Part shown: piece by piece, positions 1 to 15,632 of the stretch
Numbering within the stretch: the first letter of the stretch is position 1
Layout of the letters: each line of letters opens with the position of its first letter
NCBI RefSeq assembly: GCF_001673155.1
Contig: NZ_LZLE01000005.1
Span: 1 to 55,925, forward strand
DNA length: 55,925 nucleotides
Reading direction: 5' to 3'
From: Mycobacterium sp. 1423905.2
GTDB lineage: Bacteria > Actinomycetota > Actinomycetes > Mycobacteriales > Mycobacteriaceae
Notes under the pieces: model-generated
What the model saw: only the letters and a program-made list of their open reading frames with translations
The model's database searches: none
Told to the model about the DNA's origin: nothing
Position numbers and translations under genes: made by a program

Positions 1-925
1 CCTCCTCGACCACTGCCCATCCGTCGACATCGGCGAGCAGGGTGCGCGCGGTGTCGCCCACTTCGGCCAACCGCGCCCGGATCAATTCCGGGCCGTAGGC
101 TAGGTGTTCCCCCAGCGCTACCGAAAAGCCTACGCGGGCAGCGACATTGGCTTCGCCGAAGCCTAGTTGTTGCGCCACTGAGGAATCCGCGGCCCACGGC
201 GGCGCGGGTAGCCGCGGGGTCAATTGCGACACGAGCGCCGACGTCACCGCCAGCACCCCCACCCCGCGCGGACCCGCGATCCACTTGCGCGACGAGGAGT
301 ACGTGACATCGGCACCGACCGCGCAGTCGATCTGACCCAGGGCTTGAGCGGCGTCGACGACCAGCGGCAGCCCGAGTTCGCGGCACAGCTGAGCCGCCAT
401 GGCGAGCGGTTGCACCACGCCTCGGTGACTGGCCACCGGCGTCAAATGTACGAACTCCGGTGGGTTCTCGGCCAAGTCGAATGCCGCGTCGTCAAGAGCC
501 AGGCGCCCGTCCGCCAGCGTTGGCAGCGTGCGGACTTCGAACCCGTAGGCTTCCATGACCGCCAAGTTGGGGCCGTATTCGCCGGGCAGGCAGGCCAGGG
601 TGCGCCGGTCGGCCGGCCAGCTGCCGAGCAACAGGTCAAGCGCATGCAGCGAGCCGGTGGTGAAGACCACCTCGGCATCGGGCATGCCGAATAGCGTTGC
701 CGCCGCGGCCCGTCCAGCATCCAGCACGGGTGTGGCGGCTTCGGCTGCGACGTACCCGCCGACCTCCGACTCGTGCAGACCGTGCTTGGCCACAGCGTCC
801 AACACCGCGAGGCTCTGTCGAGAACAGGCTGCGCTGTCCAAGTGCAGACCCACGACCGGCGGACGCGCCGCACGCCACCGGTCGGCCAGCGTGTCGGCGT
901 CCCCGCTTTGCCCGGCGGAGCTCAT
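1..925 (-). CDS. egtE: EgtE, ergothioneine PLP-dependent C-S lyase (3' end outside window)
   Basis: EgtE performs the last step of ergothioneine synthesis, cleaving the C-S bond of hercynyl-cysteine sulfoxide with pyridoxal phosphate. Reading from the ATG at 925 the frame stays open to base 1, about 308 codons, so the C-terminal end lies outside the window; family members are about 390 residues. The fold-type I aminotransferase/cysteine-desulfurase signature is visible: an [10 protein letters not shown] segment, a VVDAAQALG segment carrying the PLP-contacting Asp, then [11 protein letters not shown], whose Lys should form the Schiff base. The start overlaps the egtD stop by 4 bases (ATGA), so it is the last gene of a translationally coupled egtABCDE unit. 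The ORF lists hide it because it is incomplete. Confidence 0.9.
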   Translation of the reverse strand, partial: MSSAGQSGDADTLADRWRAARPPVVGLHLDSAACSRQSLAVLDAVAKHGLHESEVGGYVAAEAATPVLDAGRAAAATLFGMPDAEVVFTTGSLHALDLLLGSWPADRRTLACLPGEYGPNLAVMEAYGFEVRTLPTLADGRLALDDAAFDLAENPPEFVHLTPVASHRGVVQPLAMAAQLCRELGLPLVVDAAQALGQIDCAVGADVTYSSSRKWIAGPRGVGVLAVTSALVSQLTPRLPAPPWAADSSVAQQLGFGEANVAARVGFSVALGEHLAYGPELIRARLAEVGDTARTLLADVDGWAVVEE

Positions 926-1887
926 TTGGCGGCCAACGACAACCCGAAATCACCCGCGTCGTCGGTCCACCAGCAGACGCGACGCAACCCCACGGCCCCC
1001 AGCTCGGCCTCGACGGCCTCCGGACGGAACTTGCACGACACCTCGGTGAGCATCTCCTCTTCGGCGGCGAAGTCGACGGTCAAATCCAGCGCATTCACCC
1101 GCACCCGCTGCTGACGCTGAGAGCGCAGCCACATTTCGATGCGCTCCTCCTCGGCGTTCCAGCGCGCCACATGGGCGAAGGCGTCGACATCGAAGTCCGC
1201 GTCGAGTTCGCGGTTGACCACCGTCAGCACATTGCGGTTGAACTTCGCGGTCACTCCAGCGGCATCGTCGTAGGCCCGCACCAGCCGGTCGGTGTCCTTG
1301 ACCAGGTCGGTGCCCAGCAGCAGGCTGTCACCTGAACGCATGACGCCGGCCAACGTGGCCAGGAATGCCGCGCGCGGCCCCGGGGTGAGATTGCCGATCG
1401 TCGATCCCAAGAAGACGAATAGTCGGCGCCCACCGCCGGGTATCTCGGTCAGGTGCTCCTCGAAATCGCCGCATACGGCGTGGATTTCGACTCCGGGATA
1501 CTCTCGTTGGATGGCGTTGGCGGCCGCCGACAGCACGCTCGCGTCGACGTCGAATGGCACGAATCGGCGCAGTGAACCGCTGTCACGCAAGGCATTCAAC
1601 AACATGCGGGTCTTCTCCGATGTGCCACTGCCCAGCTCCACCAGGGTGTCCGCTGCGCTGGCGGAGGCGATCTGGGCGGAGCGGGCGCGCAAAATCGCGG
1701 CCTCTGCGCGCGTCGGATAATATTCCGGCAACCGGGTGATCTGCTCGAAGAGCTCACTCCCGACCGAGTCGTAGAACCACTTGGGCGGCAGGGATTTTGG
1801 CGCCTGCTGCAAGCCGTCGAACACATCGCGGCGCAGCGAGAGATGAGCCGAGTCCTCGGCCAGATGGTTAGACAGCGACAGCGTCAT
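922..1887 (-). CDS. egtD: EgtD, histidine N-alpha-trimethyltransferase
   Basis: Trimethylates L-histidine with three SAM to make hercynine, the first committed ergothioneine intermediate. From the ATG at 1887 the protein is 321 residues, the usual EgtD length, and begins [12 protein letters not shown]. The SAM-binding motif [16 protein letters not shown] and the segment [12 protein letters not shown] typical of the EgtD/DUF2260 family are present. A longer frame begins upstream, but that extension is Arg/Gly-rich shadow of egtC; the chosen ATG overlaps the egtC stop by 4 bases (ATGA). The TGA overlaps the egtE ATG in the same way. Confidence 0.96.
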   Translation of the reverse strand: MTLSLSNHLAEDSAHLSLRRDVFDGLQQAPKSLPPKWFYDSVGSELFEQITRLPEYYPTRAEAAILRARSAQIASASAADTLVELGSGTSEKTRMLLNALRDSGSLRRFVPFDVDASVLSAAANAIQREYPGVEIHAVCGDFEEHLTEIPGGGRRLFVFLGSTIGNLTPGPRAAFLATLAGVMRSGDSLLLGTDLVKDTDRLVRAYDDAAGVTAKFNRNVLTVVNRELDADFDVDAFAHVARWNAEEERIEMWLRSQRQQRVRVNALDLTVDFAAEEEMLTEVSCKFRPEAVEAELGAVGLRRVCWWTDDAGDFGLSLAAK

Positions 1888-2582
1888 CCGATTCCTTTCC
1901 CGGTCAGGGCGGTCATGCTGACTTGATCTCCATCGACCGCGACCAGGCGATGGTCGGGCACGTCCTCCCAGCCTGGGTCGTCGTCGTAGGGTTCGCTGGC
2001 CATCACGACCCCGTCCGGGCGATGCAGGATCGACAACGTATCTCCCCACGTGGTAGCGAGCAGGCGAGACCCGTTGCCGGCCAGAATGTTCAGCCTGGCG
2101 AGCGGGTCGGCGGCGCCGACCTCGGCGATGGTGTCGCCCAATGCGTCCATCCCCCGCTCGAAGATCTTAGCTGCCAAAATCGCACTGTCGCAGAGGGACT
2201 CGGCTGCCGACCGCAACGGCAATACGGTGCGGTCGACAACGCCGTTGTGCGACAACAACCAGCTGCCGTCGGTGAACGGCGCGGTCGCGCTGATCTCGAT
2301 CGGCATGCCGACGGTTGCCGACCGTACGGCCGCGATCACGCAGTGGCTGCGCAGCGCTGGCGCCACCGACTCGAACGACGTTTCCCCCCACAGCGGTGCG
2401 GCACTGCGCCAGCGCCGGGGCACCGGGCCGTCGAAAAAGCCGACTCCCCATCCGTCGGCGTTGAGCAGCCCGTGTTTCTGGCGACGCGGCGCGTATGACT
2501 GCACTCGGAGACCGTGCGGCGGATCCCACACCAGAGCGGACACCGGTAGCGGCGCGCCGAGCCAACCGAGGTGACGGCACAT
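1884..2582 (-). CDS. egtC: EgtC, gamma-glutamyl hercynylcysteine sulfoxide amidohydrolase
   Basis: Class II glutamine amidotransferase-like (Ntn) hydrolase that removes the gamma-glutamyl group from the EgtB product. The start at 2582 gives MCRHLGW, placing the catalytic nucleophile Cys directly after Met, which fixes the start; the 232-residue length fits the family. Other Ntn features are [16 protein letters not shown] and LLSHNGVVD. The start shares one base with the egtB stop (TGATG), and the TGA overlaps the egtD ATG. The long frame continuing upstream to 2978 is a shadow of egtB. Confidence 0.95.
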   Translation of the reverse strand: MCRHLGWLGAPLPVSALVWDPPHGLRVQSYAPRRQKHGLLNADGWGVGFFDGPVPRRWRSAAPLWGETSFESVAPALRSHCVIAAVRSATVGMPIEISATAPFTDGSWLLSHNGVVDRTVLPLRSAAESLCDSAILAAKIFERGMDALGDTIAEVGAADPLARLNILAGNGSRLLATTWGDTLSILHRPDGVVMASEPYDDDPGWEDVPDHRLVAVDGDQVSMTALTGKGIG

Positions 2583-3859
2583 CAGGCGTCCCAGGCCAGC
2601 CGGACACCGGAGAAGATCTGACGACGGACGGGGTGGTCCCAGTTTCGGAAGCTGGGCCGCAGGATGCTCGGCTCGACCGCCCAGGATCCGCCGCGCAGCA
2701 CCCGGTAGTCGCCGTCGAAGAAGGGTTGTGAGTAACGCTCGTAGATCATCGGGACGAAGCCGGGCCAGGGCCGTAACGGCGAGCTGGTCCACTCCCACAC
2801 GTCGCCCAGCATCTGCTCGGCCCCGTAGGCCGAGGCGCCCGCCGGATAGGCCCCCACGGGCGCCGGGCGCAGCGCCGCGCCGCCGAGGTTGGCGTGTTCC
2901 GCCGACGGGTCGGCGCTGCCCCACGGGTAACGCCGCCGCGAGTTGGTCGCCGGATCCCACGCGCAGGCCTTCTCCCATTCGGCCTCGGTGGGTAACCGGG
3001 CGCCGGCCCAGGCTGCGTAGGCCTCGGCTTCGAAGTAGGTGACGTGCTGCACCGGCTCGTCGGGCGGAACTTCTTCGACGTAACCGAACCGGGTGCGCGT
3101 CGTGGCGTCGGGACCCCAGAATTGCGGGGCATCAAGACCCGCGCTCTGCCGGTGCTGCCAGCCGCGTTCGGACCACCATCGCTGCTGGTGGTAGGCGCCG
3201 TCGTCGATGAAGTGCCGCCACTCCCCGTTGGTGACCGGCACCCGGCCGATGCGGAATGGCGCCAGGTCGACGACGTGGGCGGGACGTTCGTTGTCCAACG
3301 AGTACGGTTCGACGGCCGCGTCCACCCCCAGCAGGAACGGGCCGCCGGGTACCAGCACCGACGTCCCGGCCAGCCCCGGTCGGCCGGGCGGCAACGTGCC
3401 CGACTCGCGCAGCAACGGCGCGCCGGTTCGCAGGTTCAGTGCCTGCAGCATGGTTTCGTTGTGTTGGTTCTCGTGGCTGATGACCAGGCCGAACGCGAAG
3501 TCGTCGGCGTCCTGCGCCAGCGCGTCCAGGGCATCGAGCGCCGCCGAGCGAACCGTTCGGCAATACGAGCGTGCTTGCTGCGGGGACAGGAGTGGCAGGT
3601 CGACCCGGCTGGCCCGGGTGTGCACGAAGGCGTCGTAGAGCCCCTCGACGGCACTCGGCAGCAGCCCCGGCCGGGTCGGGTCGCCGCCGCGCAGCAGCCA
3701 GAATTCTTCCTGCTGACCGATGTGCGCAAGATCCCACACCAGCGGACTCATCAGCGGATCGTATTGCCGGCGGAGTTCAGCGTCGTCGAAGTCGACCAGT
3801 CGCAGCGTGCGATTCCTGGTGCGCTGCAGGTCGTCAGCGATCTTCTCGCGTGTGCTCAC
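2582..3859 (-). CDS. egtB: EgtB, hercynine oxygenase (iron-dependent sulfoxide synthase)
   Basis: Non-haem iron enzyme that couples hercynine, gamma-glutamylcysteine and O2 to give the sulfoxide. The GTG at 3859 ([10 protein letters not shown]) gives 425 residues, the length I know for mycobacterial EgtB. The N-terminal DinB-like region has the three-His iron site: His46 in DLAHIGQ and HX3HXE at His129-His133-Glu135 (SHENQHNE). The C-terminal half is a formylglycine-generating-enzyme-like domain, with [28 protein letters not shown] and VLRGGSWA. The GTG overlaps the egtA stop (GTGA); the frame further upstream is shadow. Confidence 0.96.
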   Translation of the reverse strand: MSTREKIADDLQRTRNRTLRLVDFDDAELRRQYDPLMSPLVWDLAHIGQQEEFWLLRGGDPTRPGLLPSAVEGLYDAFVHTRASRVDLPLLSPQQARSYCRTVRSAALDALDALAQDADDFAFGLVISHENQHNETMLQALNLRTGAPLLRESGTLPPGRPGLAGTSVLVPGGPFLLGVDAAVEPYSLDNERPAHVVDLAPFRIGRVPVTNGEWRHFIDDGAYHQQRWWSERGWQHRQSAGLDAPQFWGPDATTRTRFGYVEEVPPDEPVQHVTYFEAEAYAAWAGARLPTEAEWEKACAWDPATNSRRRYPWGSADPSAEHANLGGAALRPAPVGAYPAGASAYGAEQMLGDVWEWTSSPLRPWPGFVPMIYERYSQPFFDGDYRVLRGGSWAVEPSILRPSFRNWDHPVRRQIFSGVRLAWDA

Positions 3860-5145
3860 CGATCTCCTCGAGCCAATTCGGCGACGGTGGGGGCAATGCC
3901 ATGTGCGATCACCCGGTCGGAGAAGTCGTCGGCCGCACATCTGCCGGCCTCGACGCTGAGCACCAAGCGCTGCATCGCGTCGGTCAGCTCGGCGGGAACG
4001 CGTTGGGCGACGATGGCCAGGCACTGGTTGGCCGCGGTGTAGAGGCGACGGTCACCGAGCCCCACGCGGGCGGCGGTGTCCCACGCGGTCGCCACGGGTT
4101 CGACAGCCTCGGCGGCCAGGTCGGCGGCGGCCGGGTCGTCGAGGAGAGCCGTCAGGGTGAACACCAATGCGGGCCACACCTCGTCGGGCGCGCTGTCCAG
4201 GTAGCGGATCTCCAGCCATTGGCGGGGCCGCACCGGCGGGAACAGCGTGGTCAGGTGGTAGTCGAGGTCGGCAATGGTGGGGCGCCGGCCTGCCAGCAGC
4301 ACCCGGCCGTCGACCCAATCGGTGAAAGGCACGTAGTCGGTGACCGCCGACGGCTCCGGGTCGAGCACCATCATCACCGGCGCTTTCAAGGCGTATCGGG
4401 CCCACTCGGCGCCCGGGTCATCGGCGCTGACACCGAGGATCGGTCCGCAGCGCGCGGAGTCCATCTGCCCCCACACCCGCTGCCGAGTGGATTTCCAGCC
4501 CGAGAACTCGCCGCTGATCATCGGGGAGTTGGCGGCGATCGCGATCATCGTCGGTCCGAGAGCGTGCGCCAGCCGCACTCGTGCGGCCCACCCTGGCTGC
4601 GGACCGGCGTCCAGATTGACCTGGATCGAGGCGGTCGACGTCATCATCGCCGCGCCGGCGGCGCCGCTGTGGCTGGCGCCGAAGAACTCCTCCATCGCGC
4701 GGTAGCGCAGGCCCGGGTTGACTCGCTTGGGTGGCCGCAGCGGGTCGGCCCCTAAGAAGACCAGACCCAATCCCGCCTCCGCGAACGCCGACCGCAGCAC
4801 CACTTGGTCGGCCGCCATCGCGTCGATGGCCGGCACGATGCCGTCCGCCGGTGGTCCGGAAAGTTCCACCGCGCCACCGGGTTCTACGGTGACGGCGCTG
4901 CCCCCGGGCAGGGGGCCCAGCCATTCGATGACCTCGGAGATCTCCGGCCAGGTGGGCCGGCGTGCTGGGGCCTGCGGATCGAAACAATGCGCCTCGAGTT
5001 CCAGGCCGACGCGGCCCAACGGGCCATCGACCAGACATCCCTTCGCGATGTGTTCCGCGACCGTCGCCGAACTGGTCATGTCGACCTCGTCCGGGCGGGC
5101 GTTCTCCAGCGGGGAAGCTGCGGCGGTGGTTGCGCCGAACGTCAT
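3856..5145 (-). CDS. egtA: EgtA, glutamate-cysteine ligase
   Basis: ATP-dependent ligase that makes gamma-glutamylcysteine, the thiol donor for EgtB. It belongs to the GCS2/GshA family; the visible signatures are [10 protein letters not shown] near the N-terminus, [10 protein letters not shown], and [13 protein letters not shown] place the start at ATG 5145 because GGAGGG sits 8 bases upstream; an in-frame GTG at 5166 would add seven residues. The protein is 429 residues, close to the roughly 430 of other mycobacterial EgtA. First gene of the egtABCDE unit, so the operon promoter should lie between 5146 and 5280. Confidence 0.93.
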   Translation of the reverse strand: MTFGATTAAASPLENARPDEVDMTSSATVAEHIAKGCLVDGPLGRVGLELEAHCFDPQAPARRPTWPEISEVIEWLGPLPGGSAVTVEPGGAVELSGPPADGIVPAIDAMAADQVVLRSAFAEAGLGLVFLGADPLRPPKRVNPGLRYRAMEEFFGASHSGAAGAAMMTSTASIQVNLDAGPQPGWAARVRLAHALGPTMIAIAANSPMISGEFSGWKSTRQRVWGQMDSARCGPILGVSADDPGAEWARYALKAPVMMVLDPEPSAVTDYVPFTDWVDGRVLLAGRRPTIADLDYHLTTLFPPVRPRQWLEIRYLDSAPDEVWPALVFTLTALLDDPAAADLAAEAVEPVATAWDTAARVGLGDRRLYTAANQCLAIVAQRVPAELTDAMQRLVLSVEAGRCAADDFSDRVIAHGIAPTVAELARGDR

Positions 5146-5179
5146 CTCACGATCCCTCCGGGCCACGAGCTTCTTCCGC

Positions 5180-5213
5180 AGCCTAGGTTGCGCAGCTATC
5201 CCGGAACGATAGC
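5180..5213 (-). promoter_or_regulatory. Candidate egt operon promoter region with inverted repeat
   Basis: Upstream of egtA on the minus strand, TAGGCT (5185-5180) fits the mycobacterial TANNNT -10 pattern and would give a leader of roughly 25-30 bases before the Shine-Dalgarno. Just upstream is a perfect 6-bp inverted repeat, GCTATC (5195-5200), 7-base spacer, GATAGC (5208-5213), where a regulator could sit across the -35 region. No good -35 hexamer is visible. The assignment is inference. Confidence 0.35.
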
Positions 5214-5279
5214 CGCCAACACTTCATCTTCCAGATCGCACCGACATATTCCCACCGCCGCTTGGGAGTATCCGTACGG

Positions 5280-5921
5280 CTACTGGCCCAGCGCGTTCTG
5301 CATCGCGCCGGCCAGCACGTTGACCGCGGGCCCGGCGTTGCCAGACTGGCAGACCTTGGCCTGCAACAACACGTTTTCGCGCAGCCGGGTTTGAACAAAG
5401 CAGCGGCGGTCGGTGTCGGCCTCCTGCTTGGTCCAGGCCTCGTCGGTGGCGCTGGCCGGCCCGCCGGTGAACGACCACACCTGGGTGGAGCCGTCGTCGA
5501 AATGCACCGCGGTGGTCTGGCCCGGGCAGCCCACGGTCCGGTCGACGACCCGGTGGAAAGCCCGGGCGGCTGCGTCATTGGTGGCGAAGACCCCGACCGC
5601 CTGCTTGACCAGGTGGGTTAGGTCGGTGGCCGACGTCTGGGCGGTTGCCCCGTTGAACGAAGCCAGGTCCGGATCGTTGTAGACCTCGGGCAACCCGATG
5701 TCCGCCCAGTTGTTGCACTCGGCGAGGTCGACCCATTCCGACTGGAACGGTTGGGTGAACGTCGACTCCGAGCCCATCGGTCCGCCGACGATATTGCCGA
5801 CCGATCCCCTGCCCAGGACGGCGTAGTTCACCACTCCCGGCTCCGACGGGTGCGCACCGGCCACCGGAATGGCCGGCGCGGCTGCGACCGCGAGCGTCAC
5901 CGCCACCGTGGCTGCGCGCAT
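5280..5921 (-). CDS. Secreted sensor-domain protein, PknH extracellular-domain-like
   Basis: 213 residues starting MRAATVAVTLAVAAAPAIPVAGA, a typical Sec signal peptide ending in an A-x-A-like site. The mature part matches the PknH_C (periplasmic sensor domain) pattern: AECNNWAD, then DLTHLVKQAVGVFATNDAAARAF and VGCPGQTT, with a second Cys pair (RCFVQTR, AKVCQSG) that probably forms disulfides as in that fold. It is probably the Rv3705c counterpart, since it follows egtA. The ATG shares one base with the ohr stop (TGATG), so it is coupled to kat-ohr. Ligand unknown. The longer frame upstream is ohr shadow. Confidence 0.75.
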   Translation of the reverse strand: MRAATVAVTLAVAAAPAIPVAGAHPSEPGVVNYAVLGRGSVGNIVGGPMGSESTFTQPFQSEWVDLAECNNWADIGLPEVYNDPDLASFNGATAQTSATDLTHLVKQAVGVFATNDAAARAFHRVVDRTVGCPGQTTAVHFDDGSTQVWSFTGGPASATDEAWTKQEADTDRRCFVQTRLRENVLLQAKVCQSGNAGPAVNVLAGAMQNALGQ

Positions 5922-6349
5922 CAGACCTTCGCTGACACCGCGACGTCGACGTTGCCGCGGGTGGCCTTCGAATACGGGCACACCTGGTGGGCCTGTTCGA
6001 CCAAGTCGTCGGCGGCGCTTTGCTCCAGTCCGGGCAAGTACCCGACGATCTTGCCGGTGAGACCGAAGCCGCCCTCGGAGTCCTTACCGAAGCCGATCTC
6101 GACGGTCACCGTGGTGGCGTCGTCGAGCTTGACCTTGGACTTGCCCGCCACCAACCGCAGCGCACCCAGGAAGCAGGCTGCGTAGCCGGCCGAGAAGAGC
6201 TGCTCGGGGTTGGTGCCTTCGCCGTTGCCGCCCATGGCTTTCGGTGGCCGGGTGTCCAGGTCGATGCGGCCGTCGTCGGACTTCACATGGCCGTCGCGGC
6301 CGCCGCCGCTGGCCGTCGATGCGGTGGTGTAAACGACTTCGATGCTCAT
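5921..6349 (-). CDS. ohr: Ohr, organic hydroperoxide resistance protein (OsmC/Ohr family)
   Basis: Thiol peroxidase that reduces organic and fatty-acid hydroperoxides with a dithiol pair. From ATG 6349 it is 142 residues, standard Ohr size. Both redox Cys are in the expected contexts: Cys59 in SAGYAACFLGAL and Cys124 in HQVCPYSKATRGN; the Ohr-type NPEQLFSAGYA segment is also clear. An in-frame ATG at 6361 would add MILP. The gene starts within about 15 bases of the catalase stop, and its TGA overlaps the next ATG, so kat-ohr-sensor protein look like one operon. I do not recall an Ohr at this locus in M. tuberculosis. Confidence 0.93.
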   Translation of the reverse strand: MSIEVVYTTASTASGGGRDGHVKSDDGRIDLDTRPPKAMGGNGEGTNPEQLFSAGYAACFLGALRLVAGKSKVKLDDATTVTVEIGFGKDSEGGFGLTGKIVGYLPGLEQSAADDLVEQAHQVCPYSKATRGNVDVAVSAKV

Positions 6350-6364
6350 GGGCAAGATCATGCC

Positions 6365-7816
6365 CTACTGGCCCAGATTGCCCCGAACGCCTTCCTCGAC
6401 CTTCTTGCCGAGATCGGCGTCGACATTGCGCCAATAATCGAACACCCGCGACAGCACCGGCTCCTTCACGCCCTTCGACACGTGCCCGACAATGTTGTGC
6501 ACCAGGCGATCTCGGGCTTCGTCGTCGAGAACTTCGCGGACCAGGGTGCCGGCTTGGCCCCAGTCGTCGTCCTCGGCCCGCAGGGTGTATGCGGCACGGA
6601 TCATCGCCCCGTCGGCCTGCCAGCGCACTTCCGCGGCGCGGGCGGGGTCGGCGTGCGGCCCGCCGTAGGAGTTCGGGGCGTAGACCGGATCGGTGGCGTT
6701 CTTGATCCGCATCGCGCCGTCTTTGGAATAGCTGTTGACTTCGACCTTCGGCTCATTGACCGGAATCTGCCGATAGTTGGTTCCCAGCCGGGCGCGGTGG
6801 GCGTCAGAGTAGGAGAAGCCGCGAGCGAGCAGCATCTTGTCCGGGCTCAAGCCGGTGCCCGGCACGATGTTGTTCGGTTCGAAGGCGGCCTGCTCGATTT
6901 CGGTGTGGTAGTCGGTGACGTTGCGGTTCAGCGTCAACTTCCCGACATCGATCAGCGGGTAATCGCCGTGCGGCCACACCTTGGTCAGGTCAAACGGATT
7001 GAACCGGTACGTCTTGGCTTCCTCGAACGGCATGATCTGCATCTTGAGCGTCCAGCTCGGGAAGTCCCCGCGCTCGATCGACTCGTACAGGTCGCGCTGG
7101 TGGTAGTCGCCGTCCTCGCCGGCCAGCTGGTCGGCATCCTCCTGGGTCAAGTAGTCGATGCCTTGATCGGAGATGAAGTGGTACTTCACCCAGAAGATTT
7201 CACCGGCGGCGTTGATCCAGCTGTAGGTGTGGCTGCTGTATCCGTTCATGTGCCGCCAGGTCTTGGGGATGCCGCGATCACCCATCAGCCATGTCACTTG
7301 GTGCGCGGACTCCGGCGATAAGGTCCAGAAGTCCCACTGCATGTTGTTGTCGCGCAGGTTGTTTGCCTGCAGCCGCTTCTGCGAGCGGATGAAGTGCTGA
7401 AACTTGAGCGGATCGCGGATGAAGAAGACCGGCGTGTTGTTGCCGACCATGTCGAAGTTGCCCTCCGACGTGTAGAACTTCAGCGCGAAGCCGCGGGGGT
7501 CGCGCCAGGTGTCTGGGCTGCCGCGCTCGCCCGCCACGGTGGAGAACCGGATCAGGGTGTCGGTCTTGGTGCCCGGCTGGAATACCGCGGCCCGGGTGTA
7601 CTGGCTGACGTCGTTGGTGACCTCGAAGTGGCCGAAAGCGCCACCGCCCTTGGCGTGCGGTTGGCGTTCCGGGATGCGCTCCCGGTTGAACTGAGCCATC
7701 TGTTCGATCAGGTAGTGATCCTGCAGCAGGATCGGACCGTCGGGCCCGACGGTCAACGACTGATCGTCACTGGGCGCCGGTGCGCCGCCGTCCGTCGTCG
7801 TGAAGGGCTGAGTCAT
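6365..7816 (-). CDS. katA: Monofunctional haem catalase (small-subunit, clade 3-like)
   Basis: Decomposes hydrogen peroxide. 483 residues from ATG 7816, preceded by GAGGAG at a 7-base spacing; a TTG at 7834 is a poorer start. Signatures: [16 protein letters not shown] with the distal His, [16 protein letters not shown] with the distal Asn, and [13 protein letters not shown] with the proximal Tyr. The length fits small-subunit catalases and there is no C-terminal flavodoxin-like domain. It is not a KatG-type catalase-peroxidase. Followed immediately by ohr on the same strand, giving a peroxide defence pair beside the ergothioneine genes. Confidence 0.96.
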   Translation of the reverse strand: MTQPFTTTDGGAPAPSDDQSLTVGPDGPILLQDHYLIEQMAQFNRERIPERQPHAKGGGAFGHFEVTNDVSQYTRAAVFQPGTKTDTLIRFSTVAGERGSPDTWRDPRGFALKFYTSEGNFDMVGNNTPVFFIRDPLKFQHFIRSQKRLQANNLRDNNMQWDFWTLSPESAHQVTWLMGDRGIPKTWRHMNGYSSHTYSWINAAGEIFWVKYHFISDQGIDYLTQEDADQLAGEDGDYHQRDLYESIERGDFPSWTLKMQIMPFEEAKTYRFNPFDLTKVWPHGDYPLIDVGKLTLNRNVTDYHTEIEQAAFEPNNIVPGTGLSPDKMLLARGFSYSDAHRARLGTNYRQIPVNEPKVEVNSYSKDGAMRIKNATDPVYAPNSYGGPHADPARAAEVRWQADGAMIRAAYTLRAEDDDWGQAGTLVREVLDDEARDRLVHNIVGHVSKGVKEPVLSRVFDYWRNVDADLGKKVEEGVRGNLGQ

Positions 7817-7861
7817 ATCGGTACTCCTCGTCAACTCGGGCTAAATCAACGAAACATGAAC

Positions 7862-7879
7862 GGCGACAATAAAATCGCC
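7862..7879 (-). promoter_or_regulatory. Catalase promoter region with AT-rich inverted repeat
   Basis: In the 156-base gap upstream of the catalase, GGCGA and TCGCC flank an AT-rich 8-base core (7862-7879), unusual in this GC-rich region. On the minus strand TATTGT (7871-7866) in that core fits a TANNNT -10. A peroxide or metal regulator such as a Fur-family protein could bind here, but no family consensus is matched well. No other gene is seen between 7817 and 7972. Confidence 0.3.
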
Positions 7880-7972
7880 TAGCACAAACTTCACTGGAAG
7901 ACCCAGGGGGTCACGACGCACAGTACGCGCCGATTCTGGAGTGGATCAAGAAAGGCGAGCCTTGCCGAAACG

Positions 7973-8407
7973 CTAGGGACGAGCCGGGGCAGTGCTGGGA
8001 CCCGGGCTCGCCGGCGCCGGCGAGGGACCGCTGGGGCCGGCGGACGGACCGCCGCTGGCCGGAGCGCCCGGAGCGCCCGGAGCGCCGGGAAAGCCGGGGC
8101 CCATCCCGGGCGGCGGACCGGGGTAGCGGAATTGCCAGCCCGGACCGGGGCCGGGTCCGCCCGGACCGCCGGGGCCGAACATGCCGTGGTGGTGGTGCCG
8201 ATGGTGATGGTGGTGGTGGCCGAAGATCATCGCACCGGTGAAGAACAGCGTCGATGCGATGAAGATGACTCCGGCCACGATCACCACCCAGGCCGCGGCC
8301 TGGTACAGCCGGGGCGGCTTCTCCAGGTACGCGGGACCACGGTGCGGCGGCGGGGGTTCGGTAGCGACCGGACGAGCAGCGGTCGAGGGCTCGGGTGTTT
8401 CAGTCAT
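7973..8407 (-). CDS. His/Pro/Gly-rich single-span membrane protein
   Basis: 144 residues from ATG 8407. A Pro-rich cytoplasmic head is followed by one hydrophobic segment (AAAWVVIVAGVIFIASTLFFTG, about residues 40-62), a His cluster GHHHHHHRHHHHG, then a Gly/Pro/Ala-rich tail of about 65 residues. It is probably the counterpart of the proline-rich Rv3705A/Rv3706c proteins. It is clearly paralogous to the gene at 8523-8906: both share the AAAWV.IVAG..FI.S..FFTG helix and a His run right after it. The His cluster suggests metal binding, but no function is known to me. It has its own spacer from the paralogue, with a strong hairpin in it. Confidence 0.8.
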   Translation of the reverse strand: MTETPEPSTAARPVATEPPPPHRGPAYLEKPPRLYQAAAWVVIVAGVIFIASTLFFTGAMIFGHHHHHHRHHHHGMFGPGGPGGPGPGPGWQFRYPGPPPGMGPGFPGAPGAPGAPASGGPSAGPSGPSPAPASPGPSTAPARP

Positions 8408-8474
8408 GCCTTCGAATATGGCCCGGACCGCGACGGCCGTAAAGGGCTGGGAAGACAAAGTTGTGTGAAGTGAT

Positions 8475-8509
8475 GTAGCCCGGTGCTCGTGCAACGAGCA
8501 CCGGGCTAC
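8475..8509 (-). terminator. Perfect 15-bp hairpin between the His-rich paralogues
   Basis: GTAGCCCGGTGCTCG (8475-8489), loop TGCAA, then the exact reverse complement (8495-8509). It lies 13 bases after the stop of the 8523-8906 gene and about 70 bases before the next start. There is no U-tract, but mycobacterial terminators often lack one. It probably ends transcripts of the upstream paralogue or stabilises their 3' ends. Confidence 0.75.
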
Positions 8510-8522
8510 GGGTTGCGAGTTT

Positions 8523-8906
8523 TCAGCGACCGGGTGTAGGGGCCGGCGCGCCCGAGGGGGCCACCGATGAAGGCACCTGACCGGGGCCGGTCGGACCGGT
8601 GCCCGGGGTGGCGCCCGGTGCTCCGCCGCCGTTTACGGCGCCGGGTCCACCGCCGGGCCCGCCGGTACGGTGCCACAGCGCGTGATGCCCGTGGTGATGA
8701 CCGCCGTGGTGGCCGCCACCGCTGTGCATGCCGAGCCGGAACCCGGTGAAGAAGATGACCGAGACGATGAAGACGATCCCGGCGACGATGGCGACCCACG
8801 CGGCGGCCCGGAAGACTTTTGGAGTCTGGTATGCCGGTGCGTCGACTGGGTGAGGTGCTACCGCGGCCGAAGTCCGCGTTGTTGGGGTGTCAGAAATTTC
8901 GCTCAT
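8523..8906 (-). CDS. His/Pro/Gly-rich single-span membrane protein (paralogue)
   Basis: 127 residues from ATG 8906 (MSEISDTPTTRT). Same plan as the downstream neighbour: a short polar head, a transmembrane segment (AAAWVAIVAGIVFIVSVIFFTGF), a His-rich stretch (GGGHHGGHHHGHHALWH) and a Pro/Gly/Thr-rich tail. The pair presumably arose by tandem duplication. It is divergent from the SRPBCC gene at 8992 with about 85 bases between the starts. The frame listed upstream to 9263 is antisense shadow of that gene. Function unknown. Confidence 0.78.
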   Translation of the reverse strand: MSEISDTPTTRTSAAVAPHPVDAPAYQTPKVFRAAAWVAIVAGIVFIVSVIFFTGFRLGMHSGGGHHGGHHHGHHALWHRTGGPGGGPGAVNGGGAPGATPGTGPTGPGQVPSSVAPSGAPAPTPGR

Positions 8907-8991
8907 GAGACAGATGATGCGGCTGAAACCAGTAGTAGCCGCTATGCGGAACTTATGTAGCAGCTGTGAGCCCAGGCATACGATGGGCCAC

Positions 8992-9445
8992 GTGCAGGGA
9001 GCAGTGACGGTGCACATGCAGGCACCGGCCATGGAGATCTGGAGGCTGGTCGCCGATGTCCGCAACACCGGGCGGTTTTCGCCGGAGACGTTCGACGCCG
9101 AGTGGCTGGACGGAGCAACCGAGCCGGCCGTCGGCGCCCGCTTTCGCGGGCACGTCAAGCGCAACGAGATCGGGCCCGTGTATTGGACCACCTGTCGAGT
9201 GACCGCGAGCGATCCGGGGCGTGAGTTCGGTTTCGACGTGCTTGTTGGCGGCCGAGCGGTCAACTCTTGGCATTACCGATTCACTCCGACGGACAACGGC
9301 ACCGACGTGACCGAGTCGTTCCGGGTACCGGTCCCACGTTGGTTGCGGGCGACGTCGTTTCTGGGCTTCCTGCGCAGGCGTCGCAACCTTCGCGACATGC
9401 GCACAACGCTGGAACGCATCAAGGCCGTCGTCGAGGGTGATGGGG

Positions 9446-9459
<14 letters not shown>
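8992..9459 (+). CDS. SRPBCC (START/polyketide cyclase-like) family protein
   Basis: 155 residues if GTG 8992 is used; ATG 8983 is an alternative. I prefer 8992 because TACGAT (8979-8984) lies 7 bases before it, the spacing of a leaderless mycobacterial start, and no Shine-Dalgarno is visible. The sequence follows the SRPBCC fold: VTVHMQAPAMEIWRLVADVRNTGRFSPE at the N-terminus, RFRGHVKRNEIGPVYWTTCRVTASDPGREFGF in the middle and a basic C-terminal helix. Such proteins bind hydrophobic ligands; the ligand is unknown. Its 3' end overlaps the convergent DUF4185-like gene by 14 bases. Confidence 0.75.
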
Positions 9460-12875
<3,416 letters not shown>

Positions 12876-12922
12876 TATTTCCCTTCCGCTACCAAGAGAT
12901 CCGCGCTGAGCGCTGGCTATAA

Positions 12923-15549
<2,627 letters not shown>

Positions 15550-15632
15550 AGCGTCCGACCCCCGCCCGTGTGACCACAAAACATCGGCCTGCATCGAACG
15601 GGGGCCGGGCTATAGACGGCTTAGAACACGGC

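Noticed and set aside
5987..7321. 444-residue plus-strand frame opposite ohr and catalase
   Set aside because: Composition typical of antisense frames in high-GC genomes; both minus-strand genes have clear catalytic motifs.
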